The notes below the pieces were generated by a model. The model was not told the origin of the DNA, did not search any database, and was given only the letters and a program-made list of their open reading frames with translations. Both the position numbers and the translations under genes were made by a program. Source: Epiperipatus broadwayi (taxonomy: Eukaryota; Onychophora; Udeonychophora; Euonychophora; Peripatidae). Taken from it: 64,000 nt of DNA. The stretch is from NCBI GenBank assembly GCA_028023455.1, contig JAQFVV010000324.1, forward strand, positions 372,001 to 436,000. The letters are read 5' to 3'. Every line of letters starts with the position of its first letter. Position 1 is the stretch's first letter. Of this stretch, positions 12,366 through 26,429 are shown in pieces.

Positions 12366-12964
12366 CAGAATACAATTTGCTATTAATCAAAAAATAGTTA
12401 ATTCAATATCTTAATGAAGTTTTAAAGTAACCAATAGGGTACATTTTTAAACTCTACTTTATACATTCATACAATGTTTTAATGTGGCTGTGCACATAGA
12501 TGATCAACTCATCAACATACATGAACAATGTAATGAATTTATTAATTTTTACTTCTAAGCATAAAATCAAAAACACATTATAGATTTTTGTTTTTAGAAG
12601 TCTGACATTTTGTGACTGATGTAATAGTTTTTAACATATATATGTGTGTGTTAAAATTAAGATTTTCAGATTTAAAAGATGTGAATGTAATTGTCATTTT
12701 ATACCTTGCTTGCTAATTATTATTATTAAAGCACAAAAGTTTTGACTAGATGTTATCTGTTATGTCTGTGTAGTATGGGAAAATCAGTAAGTATTAGTAC
12801 TGCTAGATTGGTCACAGAAACAGTAAGATGAAATAATTAGCAGTTAAATCCAATGCCATATGAATGACAGTTTATTTTCTATAACCAGTATCTCTAGCAA
12901 CCCTAACCCCTACTGAGTCAATTATATTACATAGAATAATAATCAGAAAATAATAATATTTTTT
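12366..12964. other. AT-rich DNA, no recognised feature
   Basis: No gene or conserved repeat recognised. The 83-codon minus-strand frame that starts in the next feature and runs back to 12872 belongs to the foldback and has no known domain. Confidence 0.5.
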
Positions 12965-13775
12965 TTTAATAATAGCTATATAAATATCAATAACAATTTT
13001 ACACATAAAAAGGCCTTTTTCAGCACCTGGTTTGATGCTCTTTTCAAATGTTAATAATCTAATTAATAAATTATTTCGGACATAAAACCATCTAGTGTTC
13101 AATAATGGAATTAAAACAAGCAATATAAATCATTAAAATAAATCAGCACTCTCATATATAAATCCAGTAATTACAAAATAATTGACTATATCATAACAAT
13201 ACATTAAATAAACATTACATGCTTTATTTTTGCAATTATATATATATCATATAATTTTCCATTCATTTTTAATTAATCAATTGTTAATCAAATTTTTAGA
13301 AGATTTGTAAATATTCATACAATTATTCAAATTATTTTTAATATAGTATATTTCATATTTTTGTCTTCTTTTTGGATCTTTGATGTAATTTAAAGGTTTA
13401 ATACTTTTTGTAATATCTTTTATATGTCCATATGGTTAACAATTGTTTAATTAAGAATAAATGGAAAATTATATAAGATGACAGGTATATAATTGTAAAA
13501 AATGCATGTAATATTGTAAATATTATTTAATGTATTGTTATGATATAGTCAATTATTTTGTAATTATTGGATTTATATATGAGGATTTTATATTGGTATT
13601 GCTTATTTTAATTCCATTATTGAACACTAGATGGTTTTATGTCTGAAGTAATTTGTTAATGTTAAATAGATTATTAACATTCGAAAAGGGCATCAAAGCA
13701 GATGCTGAAAAAGGCTTTTTATATATAAGATTATTATTGATATTTATATAGCTGTTATAAAGAATGTTATAATCT
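12965..13775. repeat. Large foldback (inverted repeat) element
   Basis: Two arms of about 320 bp (roughly 12965-13290 and 13437-13775) are reverse complements at perhaps 85 percent by eye, around a spacer of about 150 bp. Shared marks are CACCTGGTTTGATGC with its complement near 13692 and CCATCTAGTGTTCAAT with its complement near 13620. The 83-codon frame overlapping the left arm has no recognised domain, and the right arm does not preserve it. It looks like a non-autonomous foldback transposon. Confidence 0.85.
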
Positions 13776-15577
<1,802 letters not shown>

Positions 15578-15798
15578 GACCGCAGCAAATCTCTGCTGAG
15601 ATAAGAAGCAATCCTTAAGTTCTCCGATGTAAGTATTTATTTTTTACTTTTGTTCCAACTTGTTATTCGCAAAACAAACATAATACAGGAAAAATCGAAT
15701 TATATAATAGATTAATAGTGTTTTTTGAAAAATATCGGTGTGTTTTAATATCTTTTTTTTAAAAAATAAAAAAATACTGACTTGAGTCAGAATAAATC
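15578..15798 (+). promoter_or_regulatory. LINE 5' untranslated leader
   Basis: This is the sequence between the microsatellite junction and the ORF1 ATG. It begins GACCGCAGCAAATCTCTGCTG, in which CAGCA and TGCTG can pair as a small hairpin. Internal promoters are typical of LINE leaders, but no specific box was recognised here. Confidence 0.6.
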
Positions 15799-17406
15799 AT
15801 GGCTACTGCCCAATCAAGCGTGAGCGAATTAAGCACCAGTAGGAAATTAACAACATCGTTAGTTTCAACATCGCCTATTTCGTATGCAAAAGTACTTAAA
15901 AGTAATAGCAATACTACAGCACCAACTCAAATACCGCACTTCCGTAGAACAAACACAAATGATATAAAAAATCTTGATCTAAACACTAGAGAGGAAAATC
16001 AACCCCCAGCCGCAATCTGGACAAAAGAAACGCTTGAAAATGTGACGGACCATTTCAGTAATACGGTGCCTCGGACGTTATTTGAAACATTTCGCAGGTT
16101 TTTTTCACCAACTTCGTTAGTACTCGCAGTAACCGATAATCAATGCTCATTATATCGTTTCCCAAAAGCTTTATTATATGAAGCAATCACGCAAAATGCA
16201 CTATGGGAAACAATCTCTTGTATCGCGGATCACCCAAATTCTCAATATATAACCATTGATTTTTATACTCAGCAGCAAAAAGAACGTTTTCAATCCACTA
16301 TTTTAGCACTTGATAATTACGCACTCGTAATTATAGATGAAAACCGGAAAAATATAATTACTGGAGTGCTTAAAAATACTTATCTTAAATACAACGTACA
16401 AGATTTTCAAAAAATGATAAACCCGTTTGGAAAAGTAATTGCCCTACAGCCTATATATTTAAAAGACACACCTATACCGATATGTAGTAATCATTTTGAA
16501 TTTAAAATAAAACTACATAAAAATGTAGACGCCTCAACGATTCCAACACAGATTACAGATCAAGAAGCGACACTCTCTCTTCACATAAGAGGTCTAAAGC
16601 CACTTTGTTTTGGCTGTGGACAGAGAGGACACCTAGCAACTCAGTGCGATAACACAAAAAGCAATCACTGTGAACAAACTAAAATCCTCTCCCCAGAACA
16701 ACCCAGTGATGAAAATAAAATTTATAATAACACTACATCCATTGGCAACCAAATAATAGAAACCGGAAAAAAACAGGATCAAACACCCACAAACAAAAAT
16801 AATAATGGATCAGAATTGCCTATCCCAAAGACCAACCAAAAAAATAATAACACAAAAACTAACACAGAAATCCAAGATTCAAACGAAAATAATTCTCAAG
16901 AAACCACAACACAAAATACAGCAATTACATCACAGGATCAGCATCTCAATAAAACAAAATGTGTACCAAGTAAAAATCAACAAACAGAAAGTAAACACAC
17001 ACAGTTATATAATGAAAATATAAATCCAGATAATATAAAGATACCAATAATAAAAAAAACTACAATTATAAACAAAACTGCATCAAACATAATGGATGCA
17101 ATAGAAGCTCCTCTTCCACCTATTCAAGAAAATACACCAGAGGGAAAAAGAAAACCAGGTCGACCACCAAAGAACCATGAATCCAAAAAGGCAAAAAAAA
17201 CAGACCAAAAGCACAACTCATCAGACATATACAATTTAGAAAATGATGAAATAGAAATGGATGTAAGCCAACAACAAATGGACACTTGTTCGGTTTCATC
17301 GCAAATTGCCTGTATAGAGTCTGAAGCAATATTAAATGAAAGAAAAACTGATAATAAACCCAACAATGTCTTAAATATGTATCAGCATCCATCTACTGCA
17401 ATATAA
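15799..17406 (+). CDS. LINE ORF1 protein, CCHC zinc knuckle with AT-hook-like motif
   Basis: An intact 535-residue frame from ATG to TAA, probably the nucleic-acid-binding protein that packages the LINE RNA. An N-terminal SPISYAKVLKSN block (about 25-36) resembles the start of Tx1-type ORF1 proteins. Residues about 185-265 have the hydrophobic spacing of an RRM-like fold. A single zinc knuckle follows with C270, C273, H278 and C283 (CX2CX4HX4C). The tail to residue 440 is polar and rich in Asn, Thr and Gln. At 450-458, KRKPGRPPK is a GRP-core AT-hook-like motif, followed by a basic stretch (KKAKK, 463-467) that could be a nuclear signal. AT-hooks bind the minor groove of AT-rich DNA, which would suit an element living in TAA repeats; that link is inference. 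It is unusual that ORF1 is whole while ORF2 is broken. Confidence 0.93.
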   Translation: MATAQSSVSELSTSRKLTTSLVSTSPISYAKVLKSNSNTTAPTQIPHFRRTNTNDIKNLDLNTREENQPPAAIWTKETLENVTDHFSNTVPRTLFETFRRFFSPTSLVLAVTDNQCSLYRFPKALLYEAITQNALWETISCIADHPNSQYITIDFYTQQQKERFQSTILALDNYALVIIDENRKNIITGVLKNTYLKYNVQDFQKMINPFGKVIALQPIYLKDTPIPICSNHFEFKIKLHKNVDASTIPTQITDQEATLSLHIRGLKPLCFGCGQRGHLATQCDNTKSNHCEQTKILSPEQPSDENKIYNNTTSIGNQIIETGKKQDQTPTNKNNNGSELPIPKTNQKNNNTKTNTEIQDSNENNSQETTTQNTAITSQDQHLNKTKCVPSKNQQTESKHTQLYNENINPDNIKIPIIKKTTIINKTASNIMDAIEAPLPPIQENTPEGKRKPGRPPKNHESKKAKKTDQKHNSSDIYNLENDEIEMDVSQQQMDTCSVSSQIACIESEAILNERKTDNKPNNVLNMYQHPSTAI

Positions 17407-17469
17407 ACAAACATTTAGTATTAAAAATAAAATAAAAATCAATACCCTGTTAAAAAATTTATTTAAAAC
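17407..17469 (+). other. LINE ORF1-ORF2 spacer
   Basis: A 63-bp A-rich non-coding spacer. ORF2 has its own ATG at 17470, so translation would need reinitiation or internal entry, as in other two-ORF LINEs. Confidence 0.8.
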
Positions 17470-20400
17470 ATGAAGATAAAAATTGGATCGCTCAACATTA
17501 GAGGCTTAAATGCCACCAAAAAACTTTTTGATCTCAAAAAATGGTTACATACAACACAACCACACATACTGGGGCTTTTGGAAACAAAAATATACAGCAG
17601 CTCTCAAATTGATCCATCAAAATATTTAGTCAACCAAGGTTTTTGTGCCTGCTCAAGGCAATCATCATCACCATCAGGTGGCACAGGCATAATTATTTCA
17701 CACAACTGCCCTTTCGATTCTTTTAAAATTATATATATTGACTCTAATCTTATCATATTAACACTCCATCATAAAAATATCACACTTAACCTAGTATTTG
17801 TATATATACCACCAGGCCCTGTCATCATCTCCAGAATAATAGCAACAATAAATTCAATGCTTACAGCAACACCAAATCCCATAATACTCCTGGGAGATTT
17901 CAACATGACCTACCAAACTTTTGTCACCAAATGGATCCATCAAATAACAATCCCACTTATGAGTGCTGAGGGTTTTCTCCCAACAAACTCAATATCTTTT
18001 AATAACAATAGATATAAGTCACTTATTGATTTGTGTTTCTACTCACCAATGTTACATCATTATTTTAATCTTGAACTCTGTCCATCTATAATCTCAGATC
18101 ACGCTGCTCAGTTCATCACCCTTAACCTAATAAAAATACAAAATACAACAATAGCCCTCCAAAAGACTATGCGAATACTTCTTCCAGCACAAACAACAAT
18201 TCTTATATTCAGAAACATATATAATGCTCCAAAAACTTCAAAACATGTCACTCGATCCAGTACAAAAGTATATAGCATTCACCAATATACTTTCTTTCAA
18301 CATCAATCATATTACCTGCAACTCAACACCCCCACCAGATTATTAGCATTGGCAGATGAACTACATAAAAGAATAACCATTTCCAGACCAACTACAGATA
18401 ATCAAACACAAATTAAAAAACTTACAGAAATGTACAACAATACATGCAATACACTAAAGCAATATGTAGCAATAAAAAAAGAAAAAAATATGCCTTACAC
18501 AACAACATACTTGGACCAGAGCATACATACGGTGGGCATTGGGATACCCATCCACAGTCAGAGTGCCTATGGCACTTGAAATAGATGGCTCTATAACAGC
18601 TGGACATAACATGATAAACCCAATATATCAACATTTTAAAAAAATACTGCAAAAACAGAGAGTGTACATACCAAATGAAGACATATTTGGAGACCCTGAA
18701 ACAGATACACCAATAACAACAACTGACATTGTATTTCAACTTGCAACAATAACAAACACATGTCACCCAGGATCACAAGGAATTCCCAAATTTGTGTTCA
18801 AACATCTTAGTCACTTCACAGCAAAATACCTGTGCAATCTAGCCAATTACATATCCCAAAAAATTTACAACATACAAAGTCTATACCCAATTGCAATGGT
18901 TCCATTTAACAAAAAACAAACAGCAATATCATCTTTATCAAATCTACGACCAATTTCAATGGGACCTTTAGGAATAAAAATTCTTGAAAGAGTGATAAAG
19001 GAAAAAATAGAACAACACATACTCCCTGTGTTATCATCAGCACAATATGCCAAAAAAGGATCATCCATTGGCCAGGGTGCCTTAATGTACAAAACAATTA
19101 TCGAAGTAGTAAAAAAAAGAAAGAAATATGCACCAATTATAGTTCAACTAGACATTGAGGCAGCTTTTGACTCAGTGCCTATAGCCAAATTATTAGACGT
19201 GCTGAAAAAAACAGCACCACCTCCATCCCTACTATATATAATAGCAAATCTGCTACTCAGCCGTGAAATTCACATCACATTGAATGGAAAAAAATCACCA
19301 GCCTTCAGACCAAGTCAATCCATCCCACAAGGATCCCTCCTCAGTGCCTTGCTCTTTACAATATATATAAATCCTCTATTAATAGAGATACAGAAAAAAA
19401 TAAAAGGCATTCAAATTCCAAACACTGCTTTAAATATATCATGCATAGCCTATATGGACGATGTAACCGTTTTCCTCCCCTCTAAAAAGAACCTCCCCAT
19501 ATTACAAGAGATAATCAAGAATTATACCTCAAATTTTAATTTAAAAATTAACACAAATAAAACTGCAGATGGTCAATATACACAGGCAAGCACTGTACAG
19601 AGATGTTTAATGGTAAACCATCTGCTTTCCTTGGTTTCCCATTCTACCTTGGAACCAATGGAATGAGGCAAAAAATTCAAAATAAATTAAAAATAGATGC
19701 TAAAAATACAGCCTCACTTGAAAAGTCATACCTGTCAATATATGCAAAGGTAGCACTATTTAATCAACTTATAACTACAAAAATTACATACTATACACCT
19801 ATAATCAAATTTGAAAACATTCATATCTAAAATGTCAATCTGTAACAAACTAATATGGAAGAAAAGACAGTGGCAATCTCTTTAAAAAATCTGAGCAGAC
19901 CACCACATAGCAATGGACTTGGACTCCATACAATCGATGTTTTTTACACACAGAAATCAGTAAATCTAATAACAGCAACCATAAAAAGATTTCCAGACCT
20001 GGAGTGTGTAATCAGTATAATACCCACAGACAGAACCCTTCATATGGATATCTATCCACACTGATTGAAGAACTCAAGCCAATATACAACAAAATATCAC
20101 TCAATAATGACAACAAGTATACCGACTGGACATTTACAATATACTACATCCAAACCAGACACCCAATCTACATCCATCAGTTCTTGGAATAGACAACAGG
20201 CAACTACTGCAACAATTCAGAAAATGGTCATTAGAACCAAAATTATTCGATTTTCTGCTTAAGCTTAATCTCAATGCTCTACCCACAACCCATTTCCTTA
20301 GATTTCGTAGATTCTATACCAATATAGACCCCATGTGCGGACTATGTCATAGAGAAGAAGAGACACAAGATCATTTTCTTCATTCCTGCAGTGCCCTAGA

Positions 20401-20688
20401 AACAATACGTCGACAATGTTTACCACATACAGAAAGGCTATCATTTCAATTGATGAAATAATAAATACATTTAAAAAAGGCAACAACCCTGCTATTCGTG
20501 CAGCAACATACAGCCTTTATGCCTACTGGTGCACCAGATGCACTTTTGCACTTGCCAATAACCCTCGACGCCACCCAGCAACTGTTAAGAAAAAGAGACA
20601 GCATCCTAGCTCAACCAGATATATTTGCAGCCACATGGTCACACTTGAAACAGAGATCCAGTCTATGAAATATAAAGACCAATAAGAT
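17470..20688 (+). pseudogene. LINE ORF2: AP endonuclease and reverse transcriptase, broken by frameshifts
   Basis: Equivalent to about 1,070 residues. The endonuclease (residues 1-215) appears catalytically complete: N9, E38, Y112, the GDFN block with D143 and N145, D187, and SDH at 209-211. After a shift near 18480 the reverse transcriptase follows: NLRPIS near 18945, VQLDIEAAFDSV (motif A, about 19144), QGSLLSALLF (motif B, about 19330) and AYMDDVTVFL (motif C, about 19450). A C-terminal knuckle CX2CX8HX4C lies at 20335-20389. Reading-frame changes occur near 18480, 19590, 19815, 19870, 20025, 20170 and 20420. Breaks are shifts rather than many in-frame stops, so the copy is young or some shifts are assembly indels; the first lies in an A-run. 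YMDD instead of FADD and LLSA instead of PLSP are unusual for LINEs. No RNase H domain is visible. Confidence 0.93.
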
Positions 20689-21320
<632 letters not shown>

Positions 21321-21423
21321 ATCACTATAAATCAGGCACTATTTAAATTAAGAGTATTTTTTTAAAGTGTTAAAATATACAACAAAATGTTCATTTATAA
21401 ATAATTGAATAATGTAACCATAA

Positions 21424-21504
21424 GCTAAAGATAGGAAAAGATGGATTAGACTTGGAGAGACCTTCATCCTGGAGTGGATTGATAATGGTTGATGATGATG
21501 ATGA
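21424..21504 (+). mobile_element. RTE-like LINE 3' end (5'-truncated)
   Basis: A 22-codon frame ending in TGA (21424-21492) encodes AKDRKRWIRLGETFILEWID followed by NG, then a GATGATGATGATGATG tail. The same peptide ending occurs in copies at 39013-39195 and 62735-62925. The W..L.E....W...G ending with a short triplet-repeat tail is typical of RTE-like reverse transcriptase ORFs. Severe 5' truncation is typical of target-primed reverse transcription. Confidence 0.8.
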
Positions 21505-24500
21505 GTGTAACCATTTTTTATCAATATTGTATCAATTAAACATTTTAATTACTCAAGTCTAAATTGTCTGAAAATTTAGATTACATATTATTCACTGGAG
21601 ATATTTCATATGTTAAAGAAAAGTCTTTATTTTGTGGGAAAAAATGTCTGTCTAAATATCTGATTAGACATTTTGACAACTATATCTGTTTATGTTAGAA
21701 ATAAATTAGTCTTAAGAATTTTAAATATTAATTTTGAAGTCAATGGTGATAATCTTGGTAGAAATAAGCCAGATATAAATAGAAAGGCTGTTAGTAGAAA
21801 TATGGAGATAATTCAATAAATGGTTAAACTTGAAAAAAAAAAAAGAATAAATCATTAATGTAAATAAGAATAATTAAATAGCTGAATTAAGCAGCAGTCT
21901 AATATCAAATGTAAACAAAATAGAGTGATTTTTGAATGATATAATAAAAATACTGGGCTAACATCTAATATAAAAAATATCATTTTTGATGCTATTTAGA
22001 TAGTTGTAAAACTATGACACAAATTAAAATTACATCTTCATAGTTAAATAGATTGACTCATTTTTGCAGGATTTCCTTTGATCTTAATTATTAATTGCAT
22101 CTTCAAATGGAGATCAAAGCAAAATAAGGGTGTTTAATGTTAATGAAAAGCAAAATACGTATTACTGTTAGCTTAAAAAGATCCAGAAATATTTTCAATT
22201 CATCTGACTTTATCAAAGGATATGCATCCTCTATTAAATTATAATATAAGCAAACAACAGTTTTATGTAAAATTATATGTTGTAACTTTTCAAACCAACA
22301 AGATATTAAAAACCAACTAATAACATATTAAATTAAAATATTATTGAAAAATAATCTTCTCATATTATGAATGCTCTTGTTGTTAAAAAGAAATGAATCA
22401 ATGCATTTACGTTTAGATGATAGTCATTTAAATATTAATACAGTGAATGAATGCAAATCCTATCCTATCTCTGATTTTTGAATTACTTGTTAAATTCTAA
22501 AAAAAAAAAGGCATTTTAATACCTTTGAGCTAATGACAAACAAATCTCTAAAAGAACATTAGTACACCATTTTTTTTTAAATATTGGTGAGTATATCACA
22601 ATTTATAAAAATACCATTTGGTCTTAATAACAGCGCATGACTCCTGGATCTCTGGATTTTATGTAGAATGAAATCAAATTATTGCAATATTGATGATTGG
22701 ACAGATGGTTACATACTTATGAAGATCATTACACACTTTTAAATATTTTTTAAAAATACAAAGAGAAATGGATTAATTATAATAAAAGTATGTTTATAAA
22801 GAAGATGCTATATTATTAGATCATATTTTTAAATTCTAATTGCTAAAAGAAATAAAAAAAAAATTTCATATAAAATATCTGCAAATCAGTAATGTAAGTA
22901 ATAAGGTCATTCATTTCTAGATATCTGCAATTTCTATAATAAATTCTAAACTGTATGTAATTTGAATAACCTATGATTATTAAATGTTAGAAGAGCTTTT
23001 AAAATTATCATTTTCATTTGTAGTTCTTTTCTAGGATGTATAATTATCAATATATCATTGACTATATAGTTTTATCATTATTTTTAGTAGTATAATAAAA
23101 TAAAAGAGACTTAGGTCTTATTATAATAGGAAGATGAACAGATTCTAATATAATGTAGTATGCATTTACCCACTTCATTCAGCATTTACCAATGATCAAA
23201 AAATAACTAATTGACAAAAATGGCAACACTTATTCTTGAATATACAACTGCATGTATATGTTAAATAAAATAACGAAATAATATATTTTGCAATACAAAT
23301 ATAAATTATTTAACAAAAGAAGTATATAACATGGATTTGTCATATGTGAGAAGAGAATTTACCCAATTTTGCTTGTCAGCTTTTTGTTTCAGCAATTTTT
23401 CTTGCTGAATTATATTTGAATTCCATGCTTTAATTTGGTAGACTTACTACCATTAATAGTTTTGTTTTTTTGGAATATTATATTGGTCTCATATGTGCAT
23501 CTAATTTATTTATTGCTTTCCTTTAAAATATCAATTGCCATTGATTATCATTTGCTTTTTTTTAATTGATACATATTTTGTGTATGGATTATTTTTACTT
23601 CCTTTTATTTATTATTTATTTTTTATTGCAAAATAAATTATTTTCTTCATTTTATTTAACATACACTTGTAACCATAGGATTTGCATTTCTATACACAGT
23701 TGTCAACAATGTAACTTTTTGTTAAATAATTGATATTTCTTGGATAAATAAATTATTTGTATTGAAAAATATATGTAGCTGTAAATTCATGAATGTATAT
23801 ATAGATCTTTTTTTTTTCAGACACTGGAAAATACTACGTAACTTCAATTAGCCGGACCTATATTAACCACAATGAATATAACTTAACAGCTTCTTAATTC
23901 TATAAAAATAATTACTCTAGTATATAACTAAATTAATCATTATTATTAAATTATTGGGAATAATAGAAAATCCAGATAGAGAGTGATGATTTTCAAGTTC
24001 TCTTGATAAGATTTTGTCCATTGCATAAATTTTATTAATAAATATTACTTGTTTAAAATTAAGTTTTGAAACTGATTTTAAATCAATGCAAATCTGATCA
24101 TAGCCAGATTCATAAATAGAAAATTGTTAGATTAACTTCATCAGGCTTTGATAGATGCTTTAAGTAAATAAATAGAATGTATTCCTTTTCATTCTCCTTT
24201 TCTTTCATTTCCTCTACCAAATGTGCGATATACTTTCACATTATTTCTATTTAAAACAATGTGAATAGTGATTTGTGGTTATTAAAGCTTTTTAATGCTG
24301 AATTTTTTGAAGAATTGTATAGATTTTAGACCCTTCCAATAGATTTGATATTTATTCACATTAATATTTAAGTGGAATGCATGAATCAATTTCTTCAACT
24401 TAAGAAAGCATAAAATTAAATCCCCCCTCTCTCCAAAATTAGCTGCTTGTAGAAGAATATGTTAGTACATCTCTTTTCATATAATCATAACTTGGGAAAT

Positions 24501-26274
24501 TTGAACTTGTTTAAGTGTGCCCTGGACATTTTCTCAAGTTGCACAACCCAAATAACTTTCCAATATTGGTTAGTAGATGAATATCTAACTAATATTAACT
24601 AAAGAGTTACCTCCGGGATAATTTTGGTCAGTGCACTGATTATAAAGAAATATCCTTGTTAATATGATGCAGTTTTCACCAATCCTGGAACCGAATCATC
24701 TCTATGAATGTCACAGCAATAATTTACTTTTAATTCCTTCCCTTAAAGTAAACCTTTAGAATCCATGTATTAAATTTGAACTACCTGGAGATAAAGTATC
24801 CATTTGAATAAAATTTATTTTCTGTTCAAAAACGTGTAAATTTAAACAAATACACATGATAAAAAGTCATTAGAAGATAGTAGAATATAGTCAATTGACC
24901 ATTGAGCATGCATCAAATATCATTTAATTGGGAATTGGGAATTGATATATAATGTAATTCTATGTAAAAAAAAAAATTCAGCTCTATATTTATGAAGAAA
25001 ACTGTTTCGATGATTAGGCCATGAATAATGACAACTAGAAATTAGTTTCTGTTCGCTGATGATGATAGTTTTTCATTGATTAAAATCATTTTAACACAAT
25101 TTGTTTTAGCAGCTGATTTTTAAAATTGTGTTATAAATTTTAATTATGAGTTATTACGAATGTCTTCTAATAGTTATTTAATTTTTTTATTTTTATTTAA
25201 TAGAATTGCCTAAATACAGCGTACAAACTTATATATACACACACAGACATTGAATAATATCATCAACAACTAATTACATAAATTAAAAAAGCAATTAACG
25301 AGTAACATTAATTGAAATTATTACGTAATTATTAATCTTCTTAAAATAATAATTAGTAAAACAAATTCATTTTTAATTTGATCAATTTAAATAAATCATA
25401 TTTAATTTTAAATGTTATTATTAATTTTTTTTTTTTTTATCATTTAAAAAACAACAAACAAACAAAAGAACAGATGCATGATATAATTAATATTTCTTAC
25501 ACGTCTAAATAAAAAAGTTTCCATAACATGCATAAATAACAATGAGTTTCTGTTTTAGAACTAGTTTATTGTGCTTAACAGATAATTTCTCCAGATTCAT
25601 TTCATCGAAAACAAAAATATTTGCAAATGAAATAGAAACTTTTCAATCTCTTTTCTGGTGATATTTAAGAAAATTGATATTTTTTAAAATTATATTTATA
25701 CACTGAAAATAGGTTCAACGAATAGGAAAAAATGTGTTGATTTAATATACAAAAATACAATTTGCTCTCGTTTTTCTTTTAAGCAATAGTATTTAGTCAA
25801 TAAATTAGTTACAATAGATGAAAATTTCTTAATCATGCGCGCAACTCTTTTTTTCTGCAGTGACCTCTAACCTATTTATGATAGGGAGAAAATACGTTAT
25901 AATCTGATTTCAGTATTTATTAAATATATCAAAATGTAAGCATACATAAAAAAAATAGAGACAAAATTAAAAATAATTATTATTGAGATTTTTGATATTG
26001 GCCAATTTAATTATTTTTTTTTAAAAAAAAAAAACAAACAAACCTGAGTATATCTGGAAATAGCTCACCTTATGAGCAATTTGATTGCATAAATTGAGAG
26101 AGAGTAGTCTGAGTTATTGCACTAAAGATGGAGTTTGAGAAAAGAGGTTAGCTGATAAAAATTAAAATAGTCGATGAAGTTGTTGATCAGTTAAAGAACT
26201 TTTGATTTTATGATACTCATATCTTTAAATGACATCACATAATCACCATTTCTTATGCTTGCTTATAACTGTTA
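21505..26274. other. AT-rich DNA, no recognised feature
   Basis: No gene recognised. Slightly less AT-rich patches (22620-22740, 24400-24740) could be very old retroelement remains, but no motif could be identified on either strand. Confidence 0.45.
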
Positions 26275-26429
26275 TTAAAACAGGCAAAACTCTCCACACA
26301 GTAGTGCCACTCACTGCAAGCCAGAGTAATCACTAGATAGGAATTTTATGCACAAGACTTCTGGCATCCATTGATTACTCTGGCTTGCACTGAGTGGCAC
26401 TACTGTATGAAGGGTTTTGCCTGTTTTAA
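26275..26429. repeat. Short palindromic MITE-like repeat
   Basis: Arms 26275-26332 and 26372-26429 are reverse complements over about 58 bp with a few mismatches, around a 39-bp loop. Outer ends are TTAAAACAGGCAAAAC and its complement. The loop and right arm are shared with 43855-44355 (TGGCACTAC, CTAGATAG), and both arms with the insertion at 52162-52266, so this is a dispersed family. It has no coding capacity. Confidence 0.9.

Noticed and set aside
12872-13123. 83-codon minus-strand frame
   Set aside because: Overlaps a foldback arm, low-complexity sequence; the other arm does not keep the frame.
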